A stretch of 64,000 nucleotides of DNA, from the NCBI GenBank assembly GCA_014621425.1, contig JAANBB010000082.1, positions 59,105 through 123,104 of the forward strand. Reading direction: 5' to 3'. Of the stretch, positions 41,566 through 52,400 are shown in pieces (position 1 is the first letter of the stretch; each line of letters begins with the position of its first letter). Under the pieces are notes generated by a model. That model saw only the letters and a list, made by a program, of their open reading frames with translations, did no database searches and was not told where the DNA came from. This stretch comes from Cylindrodendrum hubeiense (lineage: Eukaryota > Ascomycota > Sordariomycetes > Hypocreales > Nectriaceae). The translations under genes and the position numbers were made by a program.

Positions 41566-43193
41566 CTAGATGATTCCTCCTGGAGGATCATACCCTGCGG
41601 CAGCTCCTTGCCCTGTGTTACCTAGCCCTGCACTACCCGGGTCTCCGTCCGCTGGCGCGCTTGTCGTCTTCCGCAGCATAAACATGGGCTTCTTGCCTTC
41701 CTTATCCAGCTGCTTGAACAATATTAACGGCTTCTCGTTTAGACCCAGACATCGCTCCTGATCGCCGTAGACGATGTAAAGGGCATATTGATCCCAAGGT
41801 GCATTGATTTGGTATTTCTTGAGGGCCGCGGGTAGAACTTTGTGGCAGGGATCTTCCATGCTGACGCGGAATGATTTGAATATCTCGACCGAGGCATTGC
41901 TGGTGGATGGAGTATCAGGAACGGGCGTCTCTCGTCGGCGAGGCGGGCCTTGCGAGGTCTTATCACGGGAGTTATAGGTTCCATGGTCGGGATTTTCAAA
42001 GGTTGAGCGTGTAGACGTGATCGGGGCTTCGCTTCGGTAGGATCGGGAGGCTAGAGTAGTACCACTCATGTGGGTGGGTGGCGAGGTCGGAGATGGGATG
42101 TTGGGAGAAGGGTATGAGGGAGATGAAGCGCTCTGGCCACCCCCATTCATTGCTGCGAGGTGTGATGACGACAGGACAGCTCGCTCCGCAGCGTTGGCGG
42201 GATCAAGGGTTGTTTCGGCTATTGACCTCTGATGTGATGCCTGTGTGGGGGAGGCATTCTTGGGCGTGGTTCCGATGACAATCTTCCTCGTTGAATACTG
42301 GCGCTTCATGGCGTTTGCAGATTGGCCGGGGGGAGGAGTCGGCGCTGGGGGGGAGATGGTGGCCTCGTAGCTGTAGGCCTGGGTATTGCCGCTCAGATTG
42401 GGCAGAGGCTGCTGAGCATCCTTGACCAGACGCAGAGCGGGGAGCATGTCCTCCCTCAGGCGCCTAAAATCGTCCGTCATTCGCCGCAGGTCTTGTTCGA
42501 GCATGCTCATGCGTTCATCGCGCAGGCGAAACTGTTCAACAAGGTGTTTGATATCCTTGAGAGTCGCAGTGGCATATTGGGCTTCGGCATCGGCAGCTGC
42601 AGGGTTCGCGGTTAGAACAAAATCACTCGAATAGGGCAAAGAGGGTTAGCGACGTACACAGGGGGAGGTAGTGATCGCTTTCGAGGGGGACGTCCTGGGC
42701 CTTCTTGACGTCGTAGACGCTTTTCAGGATGGTCAGGCGATGGCCGACACTGGCGATGCCCATGCTCTTGAGATCGTCATGCAACAGGGCCACGAGGGCC
42801 TCACCAACAATCTCATTCTCTGCAAGGCACAAAAGGTCAGTAAGTTCATCCATTGAGAGGCCCGAGGATGCTCCAATAAAGGCGACACGGGTCAGCCAGG
42901 GGGGCATAGAGGTGGAACGCACCAAGGAAGCGATCAGTATATTGCGGCAGGCCAATGGTGCTGATGAAGTCGGCACACTCTTCGGCTGTCCATTCTGTGA
43001 TTATGGTCTCGGGTAGACGGTCGACGCTGCTGCGGTGGGCGTATGTCGGTGTGTGCTCAGCGGAGGTAGAGAGCTCTGAATCGATGGGAGAGGCCTCGTC
43101 GTCGCCGACGGGGGAGTGGCCGCCCATGCTTCGCTCATACTCGTCGTCAGCGTCAGACTCGGCGTATGCCGTGCCACCGTCGAAGCTCATCAT
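41566..43193 (-). CDS. STE50: Ste50-type MAPK adaptor (SAM and Ras-association domains)
   Basis: Three exons (43193..42923, 42819..42658, 42596..41566) give 487 residues; introns are 103 and 61 bases. The second donor is GTACGT, because only that choice keeps frame. The SAM domain covers about residues 65-135, beginning ITEWTAEECADFISTIGL, with YTDRFLENEIVGEALVALL formed across the first splice. A coiled coil follows (KDIKHLVEQFRLRDERM...), then a Ser/Pro-rich linker with possible MAPK sites. The Ras-association domain is at about 380-455 (VEIFKSFRVSMEDPCHKVLPAALKKY). Ste50 links the MEKK Ste11 to membrane Cdc42/Ras in mating, filamentation, osmotic and pathogenicity pathways. Two adjacent Met codons offer alternative starts one residue apart. 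Confidence 0.94.
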
Positions 43194-46100
43194 GGTGACG
43201 ACGGGGGGCGAGTAGTCGCCAGCAACCAGGGACAGTCGACAGCTAGAGTCGGGGCGATGGTTGTGGTCTGTTGGGAGCGGGTGGTGTTGGTGGTGATGTG
43301 GAAGGTGGCAGGCGGTCGGACGTCAGCCGTCGTGGGATCGGGATGGGACGAGGGGGGCCCCGTGGGCGTCAGTCGATCGATCAGCCGTCCTCGATCGCAC
43401 AGGGGGAGTATGCTGTGGCAGCGACAGCCGCGGGATGAAGTCGTCGGGCGGGAGGGGTATGGTGGGAGCGGGCGAGCCGCCTTGGATCGAAACGAGGCGA
43501 GGGAGGAAGTTGACCGTAGGCAGGCGGGAAGCGGAGATGGGCGGTAACGGCGACTTTTGGAGGAGCAAGCCAGAAGAAGGAGGCGGCGAAATGACGAGAG
43601 AGGGGTCGGAGATGAGTTTGGGGAGTCGTAGCAGCAGCAAGCCCGAGCCGGGAGCGAGAGGGAGACGAAGGAAGCGAGGACGTCGGCGAGAGACGGAAAG
43701 GTAACAGAGAAGAGGGATCGCCGGTGATGATGGAGTTTCGATGGTGTCGTGGAGGTGGAGGCGGAGGTGGAGGTGGCAGTAGGGCGGTAGGTAGGTAGCC
43801 GGTGGTTGACGGAAGCGCTGGGGGAAAGAGGAGAATGGCGAGTCTCTCCGTCAATCAGTGAATCCGCCAGTGGAGAGCGCTCCCAGGTACCGTGCCACCC
43901 ACAAGCGGTGGGACGGTACCTCGAGGCGGACAGGTCGCCTTTAGGGCCGGGTACCTTGCCCCGTCCCAACCCACCCATGGCGACCCAAGGGAACGGGCCA
44001 GACAGGGAGGTACCGTGCTGTACACCAGCGGCCGTCAGGTACAGCGCAGCACCGCAGGCACCACAGGCACCACAGCACCCGCTGGCGGACCGCAGGTGGG
44101 TGGTCTTAGTGGGCGAGCAGCCGAGAAGTGGGCTATTCCAGTGGGCTCTCCCAGTGGGCGGTCCCCTCAAATCCTCCCCCGTAAACGCAAAATAGCAAAG
44201 CCGTTCGGAGCCTGAGCGCTCTTCCGCCGACAGCCCATCCTTGAGATCCATGAGATTGACATGGAAGTACCCTTATCCATGGAAGCCCCCCCCCAGGTCT
44301 ATCCGCAATGAGGTACCGCCCACTCAGCGAACAGGCCGCAGAGGGATACGGAGCGACAACCACCGTAAAAATTTAAAGAAAAAATGCACTGACTTTTCGG
44401 CCCTTGCACAGCCACGGGCTTGTATTCCTCTTCGTCGTCCCTGAACGGATACACCGACCGCTGCAAATCCTGCGTGCTGCTACCTGAGCTAAGATGCATG
44501 TACCTCTACGTCACAAGGTACATACCTCCCTAAGGTCCCTTCTCGCTGGGCATGCTGCAAGTGCCTGGCCCTTACGTACGCGAATCCCTCACCCTGTTAG
44601 CCGCAACTGGAGGGTGCAGCAGCGTAGTCCAGACCTCCCTCCTGTACGCCGCACGCTGGCCGTACGCTGCTGGCCCCCGGAAGCCCAAGGACTGAGCCGA
44701 AGAGGAGCAGCCCAGCAGGAGGCGCCGGCGTGTCTCGTCACTAGCCGCTCGTCAGCCAAGAGAAAAACCCCCGGCCCCGAAGCCGATTCTGGTCTAGGCT
44801 CTGAGTCCCGCCCCGCCGTCGTGCATGGGCGGTCTTGAGCTCATCAAGGGGGTGGTGAAAAAGAAAAGAATGGACCAAGTCGTGGAGGAGAAAACCCTCC
44901 TTCCTGTTCGAGGTGCTCGTGCTTGAATGGGGGAATGACACTTTGTTTCTGGTTTGTTTCTCGTATGTCTGGAGTCCCGGCCTGTTTGTTTGTTTCCTTG
45001 TCAGTTCTCGGACACATGGCTGCATCCATACTACGTACGTAGGCGAGATCTCGTTTCTTCTGTCAACGGGACCGGGCATCCGGACAGTCTCCATACAGAC
45101 TACCGGATGTAGACACTTTTGACATTCTCCACTCTAAGTGGCCTGTCTCCCCGTTGGCCGTTAGAGTCTGTGTCTCTCAATAATCCCATGCGACCCTGTG
45201 GATAAAAAAAGCCCAAAGAGGATCGGATATGCAGACGCAGCACTTAGAAGCGTAACCGCGCAACCAACAACTAACCAGCCTGAACTAATGGGCTGTGCTA
45301 GGTAGGCATATGTACCTAAGCCAACGGCATCGCTTCCGAGCGCCTAGCAGCATAAGGAGTGAGGTAAGGCAAGGTACCGCTAGGATTCCACTGGCGTCAA
45401 TTCTCCGATCTGCTTCCCGTTGGCTACCTTGGGTACAAAAATAAGTCCGTCTGTCCACGGCGGCGACTTGGACTGGATTTAGCCCTTTGTCGAATCATCT
45501 CAGGTCAGGTACGCGTATCTGCCCCTAGTACACTGTACCTGCGAGCTACTTCTGTTGAAAGGACGACCTGACCTGTAGGACGATCTGTTGGACGACCTAC
45601 TTGTTGGACGAGTCGGTTTGTCTTGGTATTTCACCATCAGCCACTCGGTCCATGCAGTTCCCTCAGCCGGCTCTGTCTCTTTTCCAAGCTCTTGGGCCTC
45701 TTGGCACATCAACGACCTCATCTCCATCATCAAGCCCATCACTACCTACGTACTACGTAGTATGTATCCCAACTGCACGTGGAGGAATTATACTTTACAC
45801 CCCCGGGCTGATTGCTCCCCCTCTTCCCTCAATAGGTCCCTCGGATCCCGCAGATCCCAGAGCCCCTCAAACCTCACCTCGCCTCACCACCGCTCCCCCA
45901 CGTGCCATCACCAACGCCTCACATCACAATCACACTAACAGCCAAAGCAAACCTCACTCTTCCTCCCCTGCTCCTGTCCTCTCCCCCGTCTCTTTCACAC
46001 TTTCTCGTATTCCTCCATCTCTGCCCCGCATCCCATCCCATTGCGTCCCTGAACCCCCATCCTCACCCATGCCTCCCCCCCGTCGTCTGCGTTTCAGGTT

Positions 46101-47467
46101 CCCGTCGCCCTTCAGCTCCTCCGTCCACCGTTTCGCCGCTCGCGCTCCCCGCCCGTCGCACGGCGCACTCCTTCGCCCGCCCTCAACACCTGCACATCAT
46201 CAACGCATCAACGCGTCGCCCGAAGGAACATCGCTGGCAGAAAATAGTTCCTGCTAACTCGTCTTGGTAGGTAGCTCGAGTCAGGTCCATGGGGCTTCCG
46301 GACTGCATCTACTACGTAGTAGCTAGCATTGATATACATCATTCCGAGGCCCTCCATGGGAGGTGCTTACAAGAGAAGTGTCGTAACGTAAATGCTTCCC
46401 CCCAGCCCTGACTGGGAGTCACATTTGACAAGTCGATTGTCGCGCGAGTCCCCAGACCTGAGCTAGACGCGATGCCCGCGTGGAGCAAACCAACAATCGC
46501 CTTGTTTCCTCTCATACTCTCCCTGTCCCTGTGTGTTTGTATTTTTCGGTTTCTGCGCACTGTAATAGACATGATAGCTATGAATTGGTCTCTTCGCATC
46601 CACCTACAAAAGTTTATTGTTATCATGAGAATCCTACGTTAATCTATCTTAACACCGTCCCAATTCCATAACACCGTCCCTGCCAGGGGCAAGCCTCGTT
46701 GGGGTGATAGTACAATGGGGCTTATCCTCCTTTCCCGCTTACCACTCTTGGGTTACCGTGGCATCTTGCTTCTATGGCCTCTGGTGTGATCCAATGTGTG
46801 CATGATGAACTTCAAGAGTTCTCCGACTAGACAGATGATGGCTAAATCACGACAAGTCCAAAAGTTCAACCTCCAGCAAAGCGTCCGAGGATGCTAAGAA
46901 AGCACGAAGCACCAAGGATACAGCAACAGTGTCAACTCTTAGCATATCGACATCAAATCAAACTGTCCCTGTTTCTCTAGTGCCCGAAAACATGTTCTCT
47001 TCAAAATTCACAGATATGGAGCGGATCTTGTCTTCATGACTCTATTCACATTAGAGACTAATGTACTTCAGAACACTATATACAAATTCGACGCTCTCTA
47101 TGCTGCCAGTTTATATATACCGTCGACTCTTCAACCCCGACTCTCGGGGCCTCTTGAGCATTGCTCATGTTTCCCATTCCCAAAAGATGCCCCGTCACAC
47201 CGCATACCATTATGCCCGTCGCCCTCAACTCCTCTCGACGCAAGAAAATGCTTTGATCAGGTGATCGAAATATAAAATGGCGAGGCAGCTGGGCAGCCTG
47301 CCTCGCTCAGAAATAGAATAGGTAAAAAGTCGTGCAACATTCTCGTTTCAGAGGATGGTGGTCTATTCAGTTGCGCCAAAACAACACCGTTTCATTTTCC
47401 GAGCACGTGGATGTGTCGAGAAACGAACTCAAACGCCGAAAAACAACTTGGTCAGTGCGAGTAGGCA
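43194..47467. other. 4.3-kb region upstream of STE50, gene-free
   Basis: The first kilobase is G-rich on the plus strand, with triplet-like GGAGGTGGAGGCGGAGGTGG near 43757 and several GGTACC-containing dyads (43886-44010). It probably includes the STE50 leader. ORFs of 353 codons (minus) and 219 codons (plus, 45601-46257) are Ser/Pro/Arg low complexity. TACGTA palindromes cluster at 45031, 45751 and 46309. The rightmost kilobase is AT-richer and includes the LCB2 3' region. Confidence 0.5.
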
Positions 47468-49474
47468 TTACCGCAGCTGGACCTTGGAATCGTGGACGCC
47501 GTGTCGGACGATGTCATTCAGGCTCCACCGGGGAGCCTTCAAAGCGATGCCGTTCTCCTTTCTCCACTCCGTCTCATCCTCAGTAGAAATGCCTTCAGGC
47601 AGGTGCTCCTGTCCACCAGCAACGCCTGTCGAGTACTTGATCTGCAGAATGTCACCAATCTCGTCGCAGGCGGCCAAGAGTCGGTCCAAGTCGTCCTTGT
47701 TGTGAGCAGCGGAGACACAGAATCGAGCGCGAGAGCTGATGAGGGGAGTAGCGGGGTAACCGACAACGACGACCGAGATCTTGCGTCGAAGCATCTCGTG
47801 ACTAAATGCAGGGAGCTTGGCGGGGTGGTAGAGCATGACGGGGATAATGGGAGAGTCATCGTGACCAGAGACAATAAGGCCAAGGCGCTTGAGTCCGAGG
47901 CGGACATAGCGCGAGTTAAAGGCGATACGTTGGAGGCGCTCCTCACCCTGACCGGGACAGAGCTCGCCAGTAATGAGCTTCAGGGAGGCCAGAATCTGCA
48001 TGAGGACACTAGGGGCGGGGGACTCTCCGAATTGGGTGCACGCGTTGGTGCTCTTGAGCTTGTCGATGATGTGCTGGTCAGCCGCAATGTAGCCGCCGTT
48101 GGCGCCGAAAGACTTTGTCAGAGTTCCCATGAGAATGTCGACTTCCGCGGGGTCGATGCCGAAGTAGTCACACACACCGCGTCCACGGGGGCCAATGGCA
48201 CCAACAGAGTGTGCCTCATCGATGAAGAGATAGAACTTGTACTTCTCCTTGAGGGCAAGGATTCCGGGAAGATCGCACATAGTACCCTCCATAGAGTAAA
48301 GGCCTTCGACAACGAGGAGAATCTTCTTCCAGGGACGGTGGGTACGGGGCTGGCCCTGAGAAATGGCCTCGCGGAGAACGCGCTCGAGATCACCCATGTC
48401 GTTATGCTTGAAGGACTGGATCACAGCGCCGGAGAGACGAGCACCGATACGAATAGAAGCATGGTTGAGCTCGTCAGAAATGATAAGACAACCCTTGGAA
48501 ACGAGAGCGGGGAAAGAGCTGGCGTTGGTGACGTAGCCCATAGAGAAAACCATAGAAGCAGGCTTGCCGACAAAGTCGGCAACCTCGCGCTCAACCTCGA
48601 GAGCAAGATCGGTGGTACCAGCAGCGCCTCGGGGGCTGCAGAAGCTGACGCCATAATGCTTGACACACTCCTCAACAGCGTCGGCACAGGGACCGTCAGA
48701 CTGAGCGAAGCCGAGGTAGTTGTAAGAGCTCATGTTGAGCGTCTCAGTGTAGGTACCGGTGTACTGGTAGGTGCGGTTGAAGTCATCTGACTTGCGATCC
48801 ATGAGTGTAATGAAACGTCCGGGAACGCCGGTAGTGGGACGGGCGAAGCAATCATCCAGTCTCATCTTCAAGCGGCGAACGTAGAAGTTGTCGAAGTCAG
48901 AGTTAAGAGCGGCGTAGCCATTGGCGGCCTTGAGGGCTCGGTAATGCTTGGGGTTGCCGAAGCGCTTGCCGAAGAAATCGCGGAAGTGGCCGAGAAGGAT
49001 GAGGATGAGGTAGCTGATGTAGGTGGTGAGAATGAAGTAGTAAGGAGGTTCATCCTCAACGGGAGCCTCGAGGGACTGTCCATGAGACATGCTGGTGTAT
49101 CGGTGGCTCGGGTGAATAAGGGGGCCGAATTGAGCGTCGGCACGCTTCTGTCGCTCAACCTCCTCAGGGGACTGAGGCTGGAAAAGGGTCGAAGTCGGGG
49201 CCTCGACGCTGCTAAGATCGCCAGGGCCGGCGGGGGAGAGAGAGATGGTGGGGAGAGACGAGGGCGAGGGCGAGAGGCCGGGAGCGGCGATGGCCTGGTG
49301 CTGCTGCATGGCGAGCAAAACCTGCTGGGCAGCAGAGTCCTTGGACTTGGGGCTCGAGGAGAAGAACTGAGTAAGGCGGTTGCCCTTGGAGGTGGAAGGG
49401 CGCCTCTCGCCCGACTTGACGGGTTGAGACATGGAGGAAGAGGACGAGAAAGGATTGGCGAGCCGACGGGGCAT
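47468..49474 (-). CDS. LCB2: Serine palmitoyltransferase, long-chain base subunit 2
   Basis: Single exon, 668 residues. The first 140 residues are Ser/Pro-rich and disordered. A membrane anchor lies at about 144-163 (YYFILTTYISYLILILLGHF). The alpha-oxoamine synthase domain follows: NYLGFAQSDGPCADA, RGAAGTTDLALEVE, DELNHASIRIGARLSG, then FIDEAHSVGAIGPRGRGV, whose Asp binds the PLP ring nitrogen, and GTLTKSFGANGGY, whose Lys (about 454) forms the Schiff base with PLP. The enzyme, with Lcb1, condenses serine and palmitoyl-CoA to 3-ketosphinganine at the ER, the first committed step of sphingolipid synthesis. The TxKSFGA lysine identifies this as the catalytic Lcb2 rather than Lcb1. The intron-free structure is unusual beside its neighbours. 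Confidence 0.96.
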   Translation of the reverse strand: MPRRLANPFSSSSSMSQPVKSGERRPSTSKGNRLTQFFSSSPKSKDSAAQQVLLAMQQHQAIAAPGLSPSPSSLPTISLSPAGPGDLSSVEAPTSTLFQPQSPEEVERQKRADAQFGPLIHPSHRYTSMSHGQSLEAPVEDEPPYYFILTTYISYLILILLGHFRDFFGKRFGNPKHYRALKAANGYAALNSDFDNFYVRRLKMRLDDCFARPTTGVPGRFITLMDRKSDDFNRTYQYTGTYTETLNMSSYNYLGFAQSDGPCADAVEECVKHYGVSFCSPRGAAGTTDLALEVEREVADFVGKPASMVFSMGYVTNASSFPALVSKGCLIISDELNHASIRIGARLSGAVIQSFKHNDMGDLERVLREAISQGQPRTHRPWKKILLVVEGLYSMEGTMCDLPGILALKEKYKFYLFIDEAHSVGAIGPRGRGVCDYFGIDPAEVDILMGTLTKSFGANGGYIAADQHIIDKLKSTNACTQFGESPAPSVLMQILASLKLITGELCPGQGEERLQRIAFNSRYVRLGLKRLGLIVSGHDDSPIIPVMLYHPAKLPAFSHEMLRRKISVVVVGYPATPLISSRARFCVSAAHNKDDLDRLLAACDEIGDILQIKYSTGVAGGQEHLPEGISTEDETEWRKENGIALKAPRWSLNDIVRHGVHDSKVQLR

Positions 49475-52400
49475 GTCTCCTAACTGAAATTCGGATTGGG
49501 GAGAATTTGAGCTGAGATGCGAGGGTTCCGAGTGTATGGTCGCGAAGGCGATTAATATTATGGTGAATGGCGATCTAAGGTGAGATCTGATGGTGCCAAA
49601 GATTGACGGTCAGCGCGTGCAAATGCTAATGGACGAATTGGCACGAGTGTGGATGACGATGCATGATCCCCTGGGGTCGAAGGGGGGTGGTGTAGTGCTG
49701 AGGATGATTATGAGGGTGCAGAGTGCAGAGAGAAGAGAAGGGCAGAACAGTGCCGCAGAGACATGCGATGCAATGCAATGCAGTTCAATTCAAAAAGCAA
49801 TGGACGGCGGATGGGGAGGGCATCGACAAGAGGGGAAAGCTCCGGCGATGATGGAGAAATGATGCGAAAGATGAAGGACGAGGATGAAGGAAATGAGTTT
49901 GGGTTGGGAATCTAGGTTGCGAGGTCCAGGAGGCGCAGGAGGTGGCGTCGCCAGGAGGAAAATTGGGGAAAGTGACGATCCGCCCGTTGCAAATTGGCTG
50001 TGGGCACCTAGGAACCTAGTAGGCTTAGGCACTTCCGACACGGGCCGGACGCCAAATCCTACACCCAGGACGCCCCGGCCAATTGCAGCCACCTCACACG
50101 CGCGTATCTCTGTGCGACTGTGCGCACCCACACGCCAACGCCAGAACGCCAGAGGACCGGATGAATCAAGTAGATGGGCTTGTAATGAAGAGAAATGCAA
50201 GGGAATATCGCAGCACACACGCGACCAACCAACTCGACACAAAGCAGAGACGCACTCACTCACTCAAGCCGGCACGCAGCGCGCGGGGTTTTGGCGTCGG
50301 TTTGTTGTTGTCGCCGGCGTTCCGGATTCCAAGCACCGAGACAAGCGCCTCAGTTCTGCTGGCCGTCAAAGTCCCAATGGATTGGCCCGCAACGCAAGGG
50401 GCTGTGGTTCGTCTCGTCTCTGATTTAGGCGTTGAGACGACGGCGCTCGATAAGGTATGGCAAGGACGGGGACGAGGCGCGTTCGAGACCCTCCAGGGCG
50501 GAGAAGGGGGTTGCTGGAGTCGGTCAGTCCCTCTGTTAGGGCGACGTCACTCGGCCGGGAGCTTCAACCAAGCTCAAATGCAGATGCCCAAGAGATTGGT
50601 GATGGGACTGAAGACGGGCGAGCAGAGGAAAGATACGAGGAAGAGAGACACCACGAGGCAGCGGCGGCGGCGGCGACGGGACGATGGGAGGGACCAGGTT
50701 GACTTAAAAACAAAATGCCAGTGATCTGACCGCAGGATTGTGTCACCCACACTCTCTACATAGTACGTAGTAATTAGTACGTAGTGGTACACACACCCTC
50801 CGCGGCGAACCTGGACGGGCGGGTGGCGCTCGCGGGGACGGCGACGGGGGACGGAGACGAACGGGATCTCTGACTTCAGCTCGCCCACGATACCACGATA
50901 CCGCAGTCAAAACTCGATGCGGGAACCACAAATCAAGACAACACATAAACTCACGCACATCCCCCATTCCCCGTCCCCGGCCTGCACCGGACGGGACCGG
51001 GCTCCCAAATATTTCAAGGGGCCGCCAGGTCTCGTCTCGTCGCTTCTCCTGACAGGGCACCCAGCAAAGTGACTGTGGGTTCCCATTCACCTCGCCTCGC
51101 CAGCAGAGCGTCAAGGGCCAGCTACACAGTACACCCACGCGCGCGCGCGAACGGCAATCGCCAGCAAAGCGAGCAGAGCGAACATCAGCGAACGGCCCCC
51201 TTGCCCGTCGCCAGCCAGTCCCGTTGCTGCCGGGGCCCTCGCTTGACAGCTCGCCGCGCTTTGCACGGCGCAATCTGCAAATGTCTGTGCCCTCCATTGT
51301 CATCCGCAGTCATGGGTCCAATCCGACGCCCTTGTCGCCGAGTCTCCCCTGTGAAAGCGTGACAATAGAGCCAAGGCTACGACCATTTTCGCATGGTCCC
51401 TAGTACGTGGCGCCCCATGCCTCCCGAGCTGTCCGGTCGGCGGTTGGGAGTGTTCGCCATGGATCGGGCCTGGCGCCATCGCCGCCCTATGCTCAGCCAG
51501 CCCAAGCCTCGGCTCGTCATCACACCAGCCCGGTGCGCAGCCATGGCATTTGTCAGTCAAGCTGTGGTGCATAGCTGTGGTGCACACGGTGGAGCTCAGG
51601 TTCGGCAGCTCAAGCAAAAAGCGGCGGTGCTAAAACTGACCCGCCTTGCATCAAGAATGCGGTGAGCTCTACGAATGGGAACTCTCGGAGGCTCTCAATG
51701 CGCCACGAGTTTTCATTGCCAGGTTTTTTCGCCAGGTTTTCGTACCAGGGACGTGGTTCGCCTCGTGAGCAGGACTTTGGTGAAACTTACAGGATCACTC
51801 ATCAATCACAAATGGGGATGGGCAGGGGAGAAGGGGGACAACCAGGACACGGCCGCCGCTCCCGGATGTCGATGATGGCATTGGGCTCGTCTTGGGACCG
51901 TCCTTGCGGGCGAGTTTTATTAGCTCCAGCCTTTTCGACCCAAGACGCTATTACCATGTCAGTTTTGGGCTGGCGGCCTCCCCTCTGGTCACCTCACCTC
52001 ACCTCATTTAACGGACTGTTCGGTACTCCGTCTCTGCTTGCCCGCGGATGTCTTAGACCTCGCCGCGGGTCCTGTCTGCATTTCACCTCAGATACAACAT
52101 GGCTCCGGTGGGTAAATGGAGCAAAGGAGAGCCAAATCTAGATGCTTCATGTACGTGCTACAAGCGCCTACGTATATGCCTACATGATCCGATAAGATGG
52201 GGGATGCGAGATGCAACGGCATGGTTGGACAATGCCCCTCAGACAAAGCCCCAACAGAGCCGGCATTTCATCAATCACAACGCAGCAGACTCCGCATAGC
52301 ATGGATCACATTGCATCCCCCAAACAGCCGCAACGCACGACATGCATTCTCGGGGCCGGCCTGGCCTCTGCCAGCGTCGTGGAGCCTTCACCGCCAGCCC

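Noticed and set aside
43190..44251. 353-codon minus-strand ORF upstream of STE50
   Set aside because: Ser/Pro/Thr/Arg low complexity, overlaps several equally long ORFs and shows no domain; probably leader or promoter sequence.
45601..46257. 218-codon plus-strand ORF
   Set aside because: Ser/Pro-rich translation caused by a C-rich strand; no start context, motif or splice support.
47492..48790. 432-codon ORF on the plus strand
   Set aside because: Exact antisense of LCB2; the composition is that of a mirror frame of a codon-biased gene.
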